Source: Sipunculus nudus
Lineage: Eukaryota > Annelida > Sipuncula > Golfingiida > Sipunculidae
NCBI GenBank assembly: GCA_026874595.1
Contig: CM049321.1
Location: 25,657,479 to 25,721,478 of the forward strand
Direction: 5' to 3'
Length of the DNA: 64,000 nucleotides
Each line of letters starts with the position of its first letter. The first letter of the stretch is position 1. The translations under genes were made by a program, and so were the position numbers. Positions 50,331 to 62,032 of the stretch are shown one piece after another. Below the pieces are notes generated by a model. The model worked only from the letters and a program-made list of their open reading frames with translations, searched no databases and was not told the DNA's origin.

Positions 50331-51158
50331 GACCAACCTGCAAGTAACAAAGCAACACCAACAAAAATCATAAACCGTGCCGATTAATGGAGTAAATTAA
50401 CAGGAAAAGTCAAATATATTTGGAGACTCAAGCTAAGATTTCTTATACGTACGGAATGCGGGGTGCGGAAAGCGTATGAAATGAGGTACACGTATGTTGA
50501 GAAATAAGGAAGGTGAGATTCCTCATGCGTCGACCCGGCATGCGGAATGCTTATATATCCGGCAAAAATGTAGCGAAGATTTTATATTTATATATTTTTT
50601 AATTTATTAATCAGATACGTACCGAGGTAAGCATGTTATAACATTATTTAATGAGTATTCATAATTAGTCCAGAGATTTATGAGAGAGTAAAATATACAA
50701 TAATCTAATATAAGCGTTATTATATTTTAAACAAGTGAATATGTATAAAGATAATAACCTATGGAATGACATTTTTGAACAGAATTGTTAAAGGGAATGC
50801 AAGGCTCCGCGATGTGAGGGTCCCGATTGTGGGATTCTCCCAATGTCCGTGTTTGCATTCACTTATTCGGCCAATATTCCCAGGTTCATTCGTGTAAATG
50901 TGACTGTGCATTTGTGAATATTTCTTGCTGACGTTCCGGGATTCGGCACACCAAAGTCTTATCGACTCTCCATTGGCTCATTCCCGAAATACATTAAAAA
51001 ATGCATGGGCTTCTGTTTATGATTGCGTGAGTTAACAAAGCCACAAACACACAAATGCACTCACGCTAACGGTGATGAACAGGTATACACTCCTCTCGGA
51101 GGCAATATATAAGTATTGATAACAAGACCAAAGTATTATGGGGCAGTAACATATTGAA
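50330..51158. other. No gene seen
   Basis: AT-rich, mostly unique-looking sequence with no convincing exon, motif or repeat. Confidence 0.5.
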
Positions 51159-51160
51159 TA

Positions 51161-52412
51161 CTGTGGTTGTCTTCTTATTTGCGGTGGTTTCAAATTCGCG
51201 ATATTCGCGGTCGCTCCCTGACCGCGAAAATGAAACCGCGCAGTTTTGAATGCACATATACCAGACCATAATCATTAATTTCAGAAGCTGCCGATAGTTT
51301 GCGACAGTTGATATTTATCTTCAGCTACGTAGTGGTTGTCCATCGAGCCTGGTGCATATACGATAAATGATTCAGGGAGAATGCTGGGCCCATTTTAAAT
51401 AATATCGGTTGGCTTTGATTAAAAAAACCGGGACCCTTTGCAGGTGCGTGCTAACTCCGGCGGACGCGCCCGGCAGTTATTCCTTTCCCCCGACACATGA
51501 CTGGAAAGTGTCAATGCCCGCTGGGCAGTAATATTTAAAATTACGTGTATGTGCGCCAAGTTAGATGACATCCAGTGCCGCTTAAAAATGAATATTGAGA
51601 AGAAGGTACTCGTTCACATTGTGCCGTATTTAGTCATGTTAATGAATAAAATTTGCCACTAAAGTAGTGAACATAGCCGCTAGGGTTGCGCCACCTTGTA
51701 ATTGTATAAAAGACTAATTCTGTGAAATCATGACGCGCAAAACGATGTATGATTGGCTAGTGATGACGTGAGTTTTGAATATATTTGAAAGGTCGCAGTT
51801 CATTTTGGGGCCAAAGTGCCTTAAAACAGTGGAATATTATGTTTTGCAGATTTTAACTGGGAGAAACTGAATACGGTTCCTTCTTCCACCTATATGGAAG
51901 TAATTAGCAACATATATAAATGGCATTCAAATTATTCTGGGCACATCCCTGCCTTTGATATGAAACAAGGGGGCTACCTACAGGCGTCCCTTGTTGGTTG
52001 AGCAGGTGATTACGACTCGACTTTTAATTAACAGGAGTAAGATACCCTTATCAAGACAGTTTCCCTAAACAAACTTAATATACCGTTTTGTAGTTACAGG
52101 TTGGTTTCTCGACACACCTTAATAACATTTGAGTTGTTTTTAATGAGCCTCGGCCCTGAACTAATTACAGCCAGCGGGGTCAATGCCTCCCGCAGGCGTC
52201 GGCTCAGCCGTCTGTGAATGTTCGAACATGCGATATCCGGACAGAGAAATAGGAGACCTAGATAATAGTGAAATCACCGGTAAATGAAACTAATTTTGAT
52301 AATGAAATATACTACTAGACCAATGATAGAGCGCGAAAAAGGAACCCCGTGAAACTTTTAAAAATATAAAAACCGCGAAAATTCAGCCCCGCCAATATAA
52401 AGGCAACCACAG
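51161..52412. mobile_element. Non-autonomous DNA transposon (TIR element) with TA target
   Basis: The ends are inverted repeats: CTGTGGTTGTCTTCTTATTT at the left, and the reverse complement of the right end begins CTGTGGTTGCCTTTATATTG. Similarity continues roughly 40 bp to 'TTCGCG'. TA flanks both sides (51,159 and 52,413), fitting a TA target-site duplication. Inside the left end is a 9-bp-stem hairpin (51,204 to 51,212 with 51,220 to 51,228). No transposase frame is present in the 1,252 bp, so it would have moved only with help from another element. Confidence 0.7.
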
Positions 52413-52981
52413 TATGCCCAAGAAGCCGTTTAGTGTGTCCTTTGACGAAGTGTGAAATGCACGTAGGCTGGACAAACATTATATATACTCTCGACCATTT
52501 TGTGCCACTGTGCCTTGTATTTAAGATTCATAGTGTATGAAATAGAAATTTGAAATTTGTTTAGATATTCTAAAATGTGTCGGCACTGAGCCGTGAAAGA
52601 GGACGTATTGATAGTAGATAAGTTCATATTTTAAGTCGTCATAGCATTTTAACAAAAATATGACTCATGTTTGACATTCATGTCTGAGGGTAAGTGACCT
52701 AATTTGATAGATTTCGTAAATCCTACTATCATAATTACGTATTGTGACGTCATTCAATCGGCCCGATGTCTGCGCTTTGGATATGAGGTACAAGCATTAA
52801 GGTTGTTTTATCATCGAGGTCATCAAGGTCATAATATGAATATTTTATGATAATGTAGCTAAACACCTGTAAGTCTTGATAATGTTATATTTAAAATTGT
52901 TCATTTTGGATAATTGGATAGGTATACATTACCCATTACAGAATGTTTTCCGTAATTTAAAATTAATTTAAAATTTAAAAT

Positions 52982-52984
<3 letters not shown>

Positions 52985-53044
<60 letters not shown>
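52985..53044 (+). repeat. (TA)n microsatellite
   Basis: About 60 bp of uninterrupted TA dinucleotides. Confidence 0.98.
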
Positions 53045-53046
<2 letters not shown>

Positions 53047-53319
53047 GAGTGTTCAGGAAAAAACACATTATAATTTCTACATAAAAATATACTTGTTATA
53101 CCACACTTTCTGCAACAACTGCCGAACATAAGGTTTTAGTACTTCAGAGATCAGAAATCTGACCGTAAATGAGGAGTATTCTGAACCGTTGAAGTAAAAA
53201 AAACTGTACCATAATCTTGCTGTATATAATGGTAATAAAAATTAAAATTCATGTAATTAAAATTGTAAACTATTTATTCATCTTTTTTATCTATTATTGG
53301 AATGTTTAAGAAAAAAGTA

Positions 53320-53333
53320 TGAGAGAGAGAGGG

Positions 53334-53396
<63 letters not shown>

Positions 53397-53408
53397 GTGT
53401 GTGTGTAT
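53320..53408 (+). repeat. (GA)n, (TA)n and (GT)n compound microsatellite
   Basis: A short GA run (53,320 to 53,331) is followed by TA dinucleotides to about 53,392 and a GT run. The Ile/Tyr-rich open frames over it are translations of the microsatellite. Confidence 0.95.
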
Positions 53409-53409
53409 C

Positions 53410-54950
53410 AAAGATTTCCAGTCGGTTTCTTTTTTATTACGCGGGTTCCACCCAGTATGTATACAATTGTTCCTTCATTATCATTTCAAACAGACCTGTA
53501 TCTTCATCAAATACCACAGAACCTTGGCTTAACTCGAGGTCTGTATACTCAAAACATCCATACACAATCAAACATGTTTACCTATGCTCTTTGAATATAC
53601 TTTCCTTTCAACGTGACGCATCCGTAAAGTGCGTCTGCTGTGGTGCGGCTATTTAAGCAAGACGATCCATATATATCTGTATCATTACTGGGTTACTGGT
53701 ACACGGAGAGCACACGAATAACGTCACGTCACTGATTCTCAGATGCACACATTTGTTCATTTGAGTTATACTTTTTCGTTTTTTTTTTATGATATACATA
53801 TTTGTATGTACTAACATATATTTATACAGCTTACTTATTTTCTATCATTTAATCCACTTAGTCGATTTTTCATAATATTTTGAAACATTATAAGATCGTA
53901 TTGTGGGATAGAAAGGAGAAATGAAGATACGTTAGGAAATAGTACGGATAAAATAAATTCATCTGACACGAACATTCACTAAGCGAAACAATATCTTTTT
54001 TCATCAAACCCTGATACTAACATAGGGACACCATGCTAATCTTTTAATTACGGGGAGCTGCCACTGGAAAGGATACCGTTCGGGTCACGCCGAAGGCTCT
54101 CTAACCCCCCCCCCCCCCCAACACACACACAACTAGTTGTTCCATTAAACTTGTTTTAAGTTTTGCAAATAAGGCTTAAGTCCTCGATTATGCTGCTGAT
54201 TTGTGTTCTCGGCTGATTCTTTTTTTTAATCTTACAGGTTCGTGAAATGGACTTATTATTGTTGTTGGTTTATGCACATTGAATAGTATGCTCATATTAC
54301 TTTGTTCAAGAATTGAAACGAATATTTATATTTTTCTGGCAAACTTGCAATATCCCTCGCATTGTGTCGCGACCGATCATTGAAAAGCAAAAACAAAAAA
54401 AAAAGACAAAAATTACTCGCTCGCACCATATTTATTTTGTTCTCTGAGTCCCTAGAAAGGTTGTTTTTTGTGTGTTGCCTAATAGACTGAATCACGGACG
54501 TAGGAGTGCCAACATAAAAACATAGGTGTAGTACTCATAATTAAATACCTCCTGTCGTTGACCTGGTATTATCTAAGATCGAGCAAATAATGCCATGGAG
54601 AAAACTGGAGTTTCAATGGAGATCGCTGAGGCCAACAAAATTAAAAGGTATGGTTCTCAGACACCGCCCGCTTCAAAAATGTTTATTTTGATTTTCATCT
54701 TTTAAAAAGATAAAATACTACAATTTTGATTAGATTTCCTTTGTTATGTAGTGCTTTTACCTGTTTAGAAAAAAATGTGTTATTTTCATGCTTTTCCCTG
54801 ATCATGTGACATTTTTATCGATACATACAAAGTAAGGTAAAAATAAAATATCGCCCGCCCGCACTGGTTTCTGAAAAAAGTGCCTGAGAACCATTCCTTT
54901 TATTTTGGCCTAATAACCATGCTTTATGAAGCAGTTAATCGTTGCCGTAT
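53410..54950. other. No gene seen
   Basis: AT-rich DNA with a C-run at 54,106 to 54,119 next to a CA tract. No exon with plausible splice sites and no recognisable protein. Confidence 0.5.
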
Positions 54951-54954
54951 TACG

Positions 54955-55415
54955 TCATCACTCGTGACGTCATCACGCACGAAGTGGATGATGGTGATGT
55001 GTCTTACCACCCATCCTACAGAGGTCGTATTTCTAAAACTTTCTGATAGGCACTGTGAGACGACCGGGACTTCTTGTCTCAGATATCAAACTTTAAAATC
55101 AAAATTTGTTCGATTTCGACAAAATTCTTTCTCTTTACATTTCAAATGCGCATGCTTGCTAAATGTTACTTATTCCCTGAAGTCCTCACCGCAGTAACAC
55201 CCTTATTTATATACTTTGCCTAGAAACAATTCTCATTCAAAGTATTTGTATGGACTACATTATCCTCTTTACTACATGTATACCAAAGCAATATGTATAC
55301 TTAGAAGCCGCGGTGCATTGTGGGTTCTGATTATGAAGCCCACAAAGCAAAAACAGCAGAGTCGTATTCTTGCGAATCTGCGCAGTCGGGCGTCTTATAT
55401 CTTAGGCAGTTAATA
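54955..55415. repeat. Dispersed repeat, copy A (second copy at 63,110)
   Basis: Aligns by eye over about 450 bp with 63,110 to 63,535, same orientation. Shared landmarks in order: 'agaggtcg', 'accgggact/gccgggact', 'aatgcgcatgctt/aatgcgcgtgctt', 'aaagtcctcacc', 'tcctctttaatacat'-like, 'cggtgcattgtggg', 'cagagtcgt/aagagtcgt' and 'ctgcgcagt'. Divergence is substantial. The open frame over this copy (54,880 to 55,197) is not conserved in the other, so the repeat is non-coding here. Confidence 0.7.
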
Positions 55416-57214
55416 AGTGGGTGCGTTAAAGCTCAAGCAAGCAGAAACATGCACAGGCTAAGTTTTTTAGGTAAATGATCAACAATCGGACCGTAAAATT
55501 ATTGCCTTCGGGGGACTTTTTTTTAGTTTAAAACAAAACGATTGTATACTAGTATCAAGCATGTGTTGTGTAGGTGTAGTTAGGTCTTGACGCGGCTTAG
55601 TAAAATATCATGTTGCTTATAACACAGCTTATTCGGGACACACCGTTTACACTAAATGGTTCAATTTTAAACGGTAAATAAATGTATACTTCTCATAAGA
55701 CATTAGTCAGTATTAGTAGTGCAACCGGTATTAAAAATAACCGGTTCGACTAGGCCAAAGAGAGAGAGAAAGAAAGAAAGAGGGAGAAGAATATGCATGC
55801 ACTTTACTTTCTGTAATCACATGTGTTTGTTTATATATATACATGTGCGTCTTATATTTAGATATACATGTCTGCGTGTATCAGTGATCGGTATATTTTC
55901 GGCATACGTAACACGGTCTATTTGTTTTATTTTTATACTATAAGAACCAATCGTTGTATCATTTTGCGAGCTCTCGATAACCCCTCCTTATTTACACGTA
56001 CCCGCCATGGTGTCAATAGCAAGAAAGTCCCCGAGCAAATCGGATAATAATACAATCTATATAACATATGTATACAAATATATCCAAACTGTGGATAGAA
56101 GTGTGAATAAATAGCCATTCAAATCGGCGCCCGCGTTTACTTCTATATCAGATCAGAACATTACATCTAGTCACTAAACTTGCTGTACACACTGTGCGTG
56201 TCTCATGTATACAGAGATACCGGAATGAGAAAATAATTATCGAAAAAAAAACTCGCTCCACACAAAGCCGATCCATTCGGTGAATTTGTCAATGGTTTGG
56301 CTCTGCTTGTTTTGGGCGCTGGCTGTCATGCTCACGCCCCACCCTTTTATGACGTCATTTATCAACCTTTCTTGAGGACGTATACCCGTATCACCCAGCT
56401 ATATGCGTCTTTATTAAGGATACCTATACAAAGTCACCTGCGCGCTGAGACAAACGTAAGGTAGGCAATGCTATGCATAATTCTAATCAGTTTTTACAAA
56501 TTTTATTAATTTTAATTCGAAACACGATAGTGTTTTATAGTATATTTTATATTTAGTCATTTTTGGTCTTTTTTTATATTTAATCACAAAGTTGTCCTTT
56601 TTCTAATGAATTTATTTAAGTTGTATTGATATTTTGAAAATAAGCCTTTTTTTGTTGGCTTACATTTATGAAATCGCCTTTAAAAACCGGAGCATTAAAA
56701 TATCCTTATATTTACCAGTACATTTTCGAGAAGACAATTAACCTAAAGTTTTTTTATTAGTTCTAAATCGACAAAAAACATCGTAAAAAGATATATAACT
56801 TTATGGCCAATAATAACATACAATTAATATTTATATATTATTTTTAGTACAAGCCAAAGAATGTTGGGAATATAAATATTTTTACCGGTACCTGTACAAT
56901 GTTTTTAAAAAACCGTATTCAAAATGGGTGTAGCACGTTTAGGTACACAGTAACAACGTAAGCTGAAGATCTGTATTTACCCCCATTAGCCGGGCGGATT
57001 GACTGCTCGTTATCTGCACCTCATGTTATATCAAATGTCTATAATAACATTTTATCGAAACTTTATGACCGAGCGCTTGTGGAGATACAAAAGGGGCTGC
57101 GGAGTTAATGAATACCTGCGTATTATGCCGGCAGCGGTAAATCAAATATACCCGCACAAGCAATGAGGGTTTACAAATGTACAGCAACATGACAAATGAG
57201 TAGTCTTGAACGGG
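55416..57214. other. No gene seen
   Basis: AT-rich sequence. The only notable spot is 56,333 to 56,357, where a CGCCCCACCC box is followed by TGACGTCA (a CRE palindrome), which could belong to a promoter; no adjacent coding exon is visible. Confidence 0.4.
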
Positions 57215-57605
57215 ATTAATTATCGCAGGTCTTATGAAGACGAATTGATCAGGGGAAAACATTGGGCCGATCCCGGTTTCGAACCCATGTCGGTGGCGCA
57301 CAAGTCCGGTGTACCAACCGCTTCGCTAGCAAAGCAAGCTTCAGTCCGCAGTTCGGTCCGCTTTTATGTCACCCCCCTTTTAAGATCGTTCTGCAGTCAG
57401 AACAAGACTAATTATCCCAGGAGTCACACTTTCGTGAGCTTATTTCCTGGGCCACAAATTTACCGTCACGTTGGACGACCCCCCCCCCCCCCCCCCCCCC
57501 CCCATTTTGTTGCGAAGACAAATTGCTAAGGGGAAAACATTGAGCCATACCAACCGATTCGCTACCAAGCAAGCTTCACTAGCGAGACAGTTCGGTCCGC
57601 TTTTA
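57215..57605 (-). repeat. tRNA-like SINE-type remnant, partly duplicated, with C-tract
   Basis: On the minus strand, TAGCGAAGCGG (57,318 to 57,328) resembles a pol III A box. GGTTCGAAACC (57,275 to 57,285) is a perfect B box at tRNA-like spacing. Folding by eye gives a poor T stem, so it is not a functional tRNA. Phrases flanking it ('aggggaaaacattg', 'accaaccg.ttcgcta', 'gttcggtccgcttttatg') recur at 57,525 to 57,607 without the B box, indicating a second partial copy. A C-run of about 24 (57,480 to 57,503) lies between. Confidence 0.45.
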
Positions 57606-57607
57606 TG

Positions 57608-58710
57608 CCACCCCATAACACAGGTAATTGGTTAAGTGAAGACACCGCAATACGTTACAAGTTTCAAGAGCTCTGGTTTATGAGAGGCCAGGAAGTGTCT
57701 ATTATGTCTAGTTTAATTTCAAAGTCACTGTCATGGTTCGCTTTTAATGAAATCAGTTTCACATTTCCAGGGCTTGTTTTTCACTCAAACTCGCTATTGG
57801 GTATACTGTCAACAAACCAGGTATACAAAATATATAGACTATTTTAAATATAAATATATTACAGTAAACTTTCTTAACTTCGACCAGTTCGATGGCAATT
57901 TAAATGTATTATGATAACTGATCACCTGGACGGCTACATAACTATTATTGACAAAGTAAAATATGAGCTATTCCTTATAAAAAGTAATTATCATATTGAT
58001 CATATTGATTATTTTTTTTATCAGAAATTAGTTAAAAAAATATCCTGAGGTGAGAGCATGAGATTTTTGTTATTTATAAATATAAGTTATGACAAAGTAA
58101 CTTTTAGTTGCCTTTGTTTCCTCAAAGTCTTACTTATTATTTTAAAGAAATATATAAAAAAAATTATACCTTTAAGAAAAAAATTGTACGAAACGAACCT
58201 GTATAAATGAGTTCAATCGAACAGTTTAGATAAGCAGAAAGTAAATGCTCCATTTGAATTTATAAACGAAAGGTTTAATCATAAATATTAGAAGATAAAT
58301 AAAGATATATATTACAGCCCTGCCATACGTGATAATACCAGATATGTGCATTTGTTATACACGTTTGCTGCTGTGTATACAATTTGATCAGCTGCATGTT
58401 ATATATATATTTATATATGAGAGAGAGAGAGACAGAGAGAGAGAGAGTTGTCATTTTACCTAGCTAAGAGGACACTCGAAAAAAGTGCTCTGGTTCAGGA
58501 GCACAGAATGTCTTTCTGTATAAACCCAGTTCTACACCAGATAAATCTCAAGTTACCTATGTCATTACGGGAACTAGGTTAACCCCCACCCTGGCCTACT
58601 TCATTACTATAACAGCAGAGAAAAATACAAAATGGGTGCACGCGAGTCCCGCTGATGTAAATAGAGAGAGGGTGGGACATTATTGAGAATGTATATTTTT
58701 CTTTTCCCTT
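57608..58710. other. No gene seen; GA microsatellite
   Basis: AT-rich DNA with a (TA)n/(GA)n patch at about 58,401 to 58,447. No convincing exon. Confidence 0.5.
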
Positions 58711-58715
58711 GTTAG

Positions 58716-58776
58716 GGCATGCCGCCGTCGGGAATGCGGCCGCCGCCACTGTGTCCATTAACTCAGCCCCAGCTTG
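58716..58776 (+). CDS. Weak candidate internal exon, proline-rich
   Basis: A pyrimidine-rich tract ending in 'gttag' precedes a 61-bp stretch whose first frame reads GMPPSGMRPPPLCPLTQPQL, followed by a TTG|GTACTC possible donor. It is locally GC-rich within AT-rich DNA. There is no partner exon, the donor is weak and the length is small. It could equally be chance or part of a CpG-rich regulatory patch. Confidence 0.15.
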
Positions 58777-59372
58777 GTACTCTTGACGTTACTGCACTCT
58801 GTTCTTCATACAAACTATATAGTATTCACTGCATATCCCAGAGACAGTTTCAGTATGGAGGACAGAGAACGTGCGTTAAACAGGAATAAAGAGCTCTATT
58901 CATTAAGCTCTAACTTTATGTGGTTCGACCTGCTTCACAAACAACACACATGCATTAGCACGGCTTAACACACCCAGGACCACGATCGTGCACCGATTGA
59001 CAAGAGTCGGGCATTATTTAACCGACGTAAGATGTTTGCATTTAATACATATGGATGTTATTTTTATTAATACAATTTCATATTTTAACAATAAAAATAT
59101 TAATAGCTTGGTTTATCCAAATATAGGTAAATCGGCACACGCCCCATTTCCTTATTAATCGTGTTTAAAAATAATACATAAATTTAAATAAGAGTATATT
59201 TATTTTACAAAATCTAACCCATTGCCTTTATTTTTCATGTCGTTTTTGCTCTTTATTGTTGTATCCCTTCCTCTCTATTTTTCTGCCTTTCGCATAATGT
59301 AATATGTGATTTATTTTAATCTGAATTGTCTTAATTGAATAATATCCTCATATAAGATGTTATGTGCATTTG

Positions 59373-59373
<1 letters not shown>

Positions 59374-59468
<95 letters not shown>
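59374..59468 (+). repeat. (TA)n microsatellite
   Basis: About 95 bp of TA dinucleotides with a single C interruption near 59,430. Confidence 0.98.
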
Positions 59469-59469
<1 letters not shown>

Positions 59470-59471
<2 letters not shown>

Positions 59472-60880
59472 GGCGGCTAAGATCGCAAATTTAAAAAGGA
59501 TTCTCCACTCCATCCACATATAAGGTTTATTGTACAAATCGTACAAAAAACAATCATACAGTTAATACACGTAATTTTAATGGGTCTAAAATTCAGGTAT
59601 TGACAAAACTACCAGTCATGACATCAATATGGTATGAACCTACAAGACTGGGCTGATTAATGTTACTACATTCCTTCAAAAAGCCGAAAATACCAATTTT
59701 TTTTGTACAACTGCTTATAACAGCTTTGCTTAAAACTGCCCCGTTTAGCTTACTGTCGGTTTATATAAACTTATGAATGTCATATGTAGGCGTCTCTATA
59801 GGTTGCATCATAATGCCATATCGTTACCAGGTGTGGTTGAATAAGTATTGAACGAACGGGATTGGTACGGGTGTAGTGATTTCAGGTTAGCCTTATTTCA
59901 TATAACCCCCATCCCGGGAGGGGGGGGGGGAGGGGGTTAAATCGAGATCCGGACCAAGGGAAAATTATATGACCCCTAAGGGTAGCCTCAACCTGACATA
60001 TCACCCCTGGTACTAATCATACCCCCCTCCCCCCGCGCTCCTGATATCACTAAAAATAAAATATAATTATTATATGTGAAACTCAGGGTATGTTAAACCC
60101 GTGAACAATGCAAGTTTAATGGCTAGTCTATTATGAGAGATAAGGACAAATTATTTTAATTATATTGAAACCAGTTATATACCACATTAAACCTACTGTC
60201 GCATTCAGTGAATCAGCATTTGAGAAATCCCGTAGAAATTATATTTTTCAATTCCAGGTGGCCCTGGGCCGGGGAAGGGGGGGGGGGGGCGGGGTGTTAA
60301 TCTGTACTTAACTGTACAGTTCCGACGGTAATTTGAATTCGATGTTAAGTTCCCCCGGGGGTTGGGGGGGGGGGCTAATGTGAAGCAGGGGTGATCTGAA
60401 ACCGCTACACCGGGGAGCGGCTCGTGCATCTCCCAAGACGACAAACGTATCAACGAAGAACGCTATTGATATTCAATGATGGACCCTTCCATGAATTACT
60501 GTTATGTAACACGTGCTAATTTCATTTTCAAGTCGTCTGTTGGCGCCGATGTTGACACAGATCAAATATACAAGGTTTCATATTGCAGTGTATTAAATCA
60601 ATCGCATTCCAGACACCGCCTAATCTGGGGTATGGCATACAACAAGAGTGGTGGGGGCACACAATAATCCTATTATGTAAAGCGCTCTCTCTAAAAACTA
60701 AGAATGTGTGTCTTTGAGTAGGAATAGTGAATACTTCTAGTGGTTCCTCTACTGTTGCCATAGCAACAATGCAACCTACCCAGCTACTGACACGTACTCA
60801 GTATGGTCAAAAAAAGATAATAAAACTAGAAAGTATTGCGAGACCACATAATTACCTCCGCCTTGGACCTAATAAAACTC
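59470..60880. other. No gene seen; poly-G tracts
   Basis: Contains G-runs at about 59,918 to 59,936, 60,275 to 60,295 and 60,357 to 60,373, and a C-rich patch near 60,024. Open frames around 60,476 to 60,761 overlap on both strands without recognisable motifs or splice partners. No supportable gene. Confidence 0.45.
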
Positions 60881-60885
60881 TGATG

Positions 60886-61681
60886 TGTGTTACACAGAAA
60901 GGCGACCCCTGTAACAGTGAAAGGTTCTGGCCCTCAGCCTTGATATATTCATTGCCCCTTCTCGTCATGGCAGAATTATATAAAAATACAATACAACGAT
61001 CCAGTTTCCCTCAAAAGTTCAATTGGATTGTTTCTATGGGGTTACCCTGGCTGCTTCAGTGAATTCCATCAGCATTTGTTTATTATTTTTTAGTATAGTT
61101 ACTTAAAAACAACCAACCAACCTGCCAACGACGATAAAAAAAAAACTTTATAGCTGGGAGTAAGACATGGTATTAAAAATCATGTTTTTTTACACACGAT
61201 TAATAATTGCAGGGATATACTCTACGGAAAGTTAGGGTGGCGCTTATTAGTGTTACACAGCTTAATTGTGTTACACAGAAAGGCGACCCCTGGTAACAGT
61301 GAATGTTAGGGTGGCGCTTATTAGTGTTACACAGCTTAATTGTGTTACACAGAAAGGCGACCCCTCGGCCATGATACAAACATTGCCCGTTCTCGTCACG
61401 ACAGAATTCTTTAATATACAATACATTGATCCAGATTACCTCAAAAGTTCGATTGGATTGTTTCTAAGGGGTTACCCTTGCTGCTTCAGTGAATTCCATC
61501 AAAATTTGTTTACCGCTTTTGAGTATAGTTCCTAAAAAAACAACCAACAAACCTGCCAACGACAATAAAAACAATATAGCTTGGGTAAGTCATTATATAA
61601 AAAAAATCATGTATTTTATACAGGATTAATAATTGCAGGGATATACTCTACAGAAAGTTAGGGTGGCGCTTAATAGTGCTT
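60886..61681 (+). repeat. Two-copy tandem repeat (~430 to 455 bp) with a nested 74-bp duplication
   Basis: 'gtgttacacagaaaggcgac' starts copies at 60,886 and 61,340. Both run through 'attgccc.ttctcgtca', 'ggattgtttct', 'gcttcagtgaattccatca' and 'aacctgccaacgac' to 'gcagggatatactctac' (61,209 and 61,637) and 'gttagggtggcgctta'. Within it, the 74-bp segment from 61,231 is repeated at 61,305. Short frames in it are not conserved between copies. Confidence 0.8.
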
Positions 61682-62032
61682 TTACTTTGAGGAAATTCGC
61701 ATTTTAATCCGGATTTAATCCTCTTTTTTTATAAGTGACAACGGGAATAATTTTCCCCCGTCTCATTATTGTTTTTAATTGCGTGCGACAGCCACAAAGG
61801 GGAAAAATGCATCGTGTAAGCTGCCCAAAGCAACCGGGTTTTGTACAAGTATTTGTAAACCTGAACAGCAAATTCTGTAGATAATGTTAAAACATACATT
61901 TATAAAATAAATTCAATGATATTCATGAAAAGGAATAACATTTTAAGAACAGACAATTATGTATACATCTAGGGCTAGTATTCATTATGCCACGACAGAC
62001 CCTTACTTTTTATTGTTTATCTCCTTTTTCAG

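Noticed and set aside
53297-53656. Open frames rich in Ile/Tyr with a downstream tail
   Set aside because: Driven by a TA/GT microsatellite; no domain in the tail.
54880-55197. 105-codon plus-strand frame
   Set aside because: Lies over the dispersed repeat, and the homologous copy at 63,110 does not keep the frame.
57263-57335. Functional tRNA gene on the minus strand
   Set aside because: A and B boxes are present, but the T stem and acceptor stem do not pair properly, so it is at most tRNA-derived.
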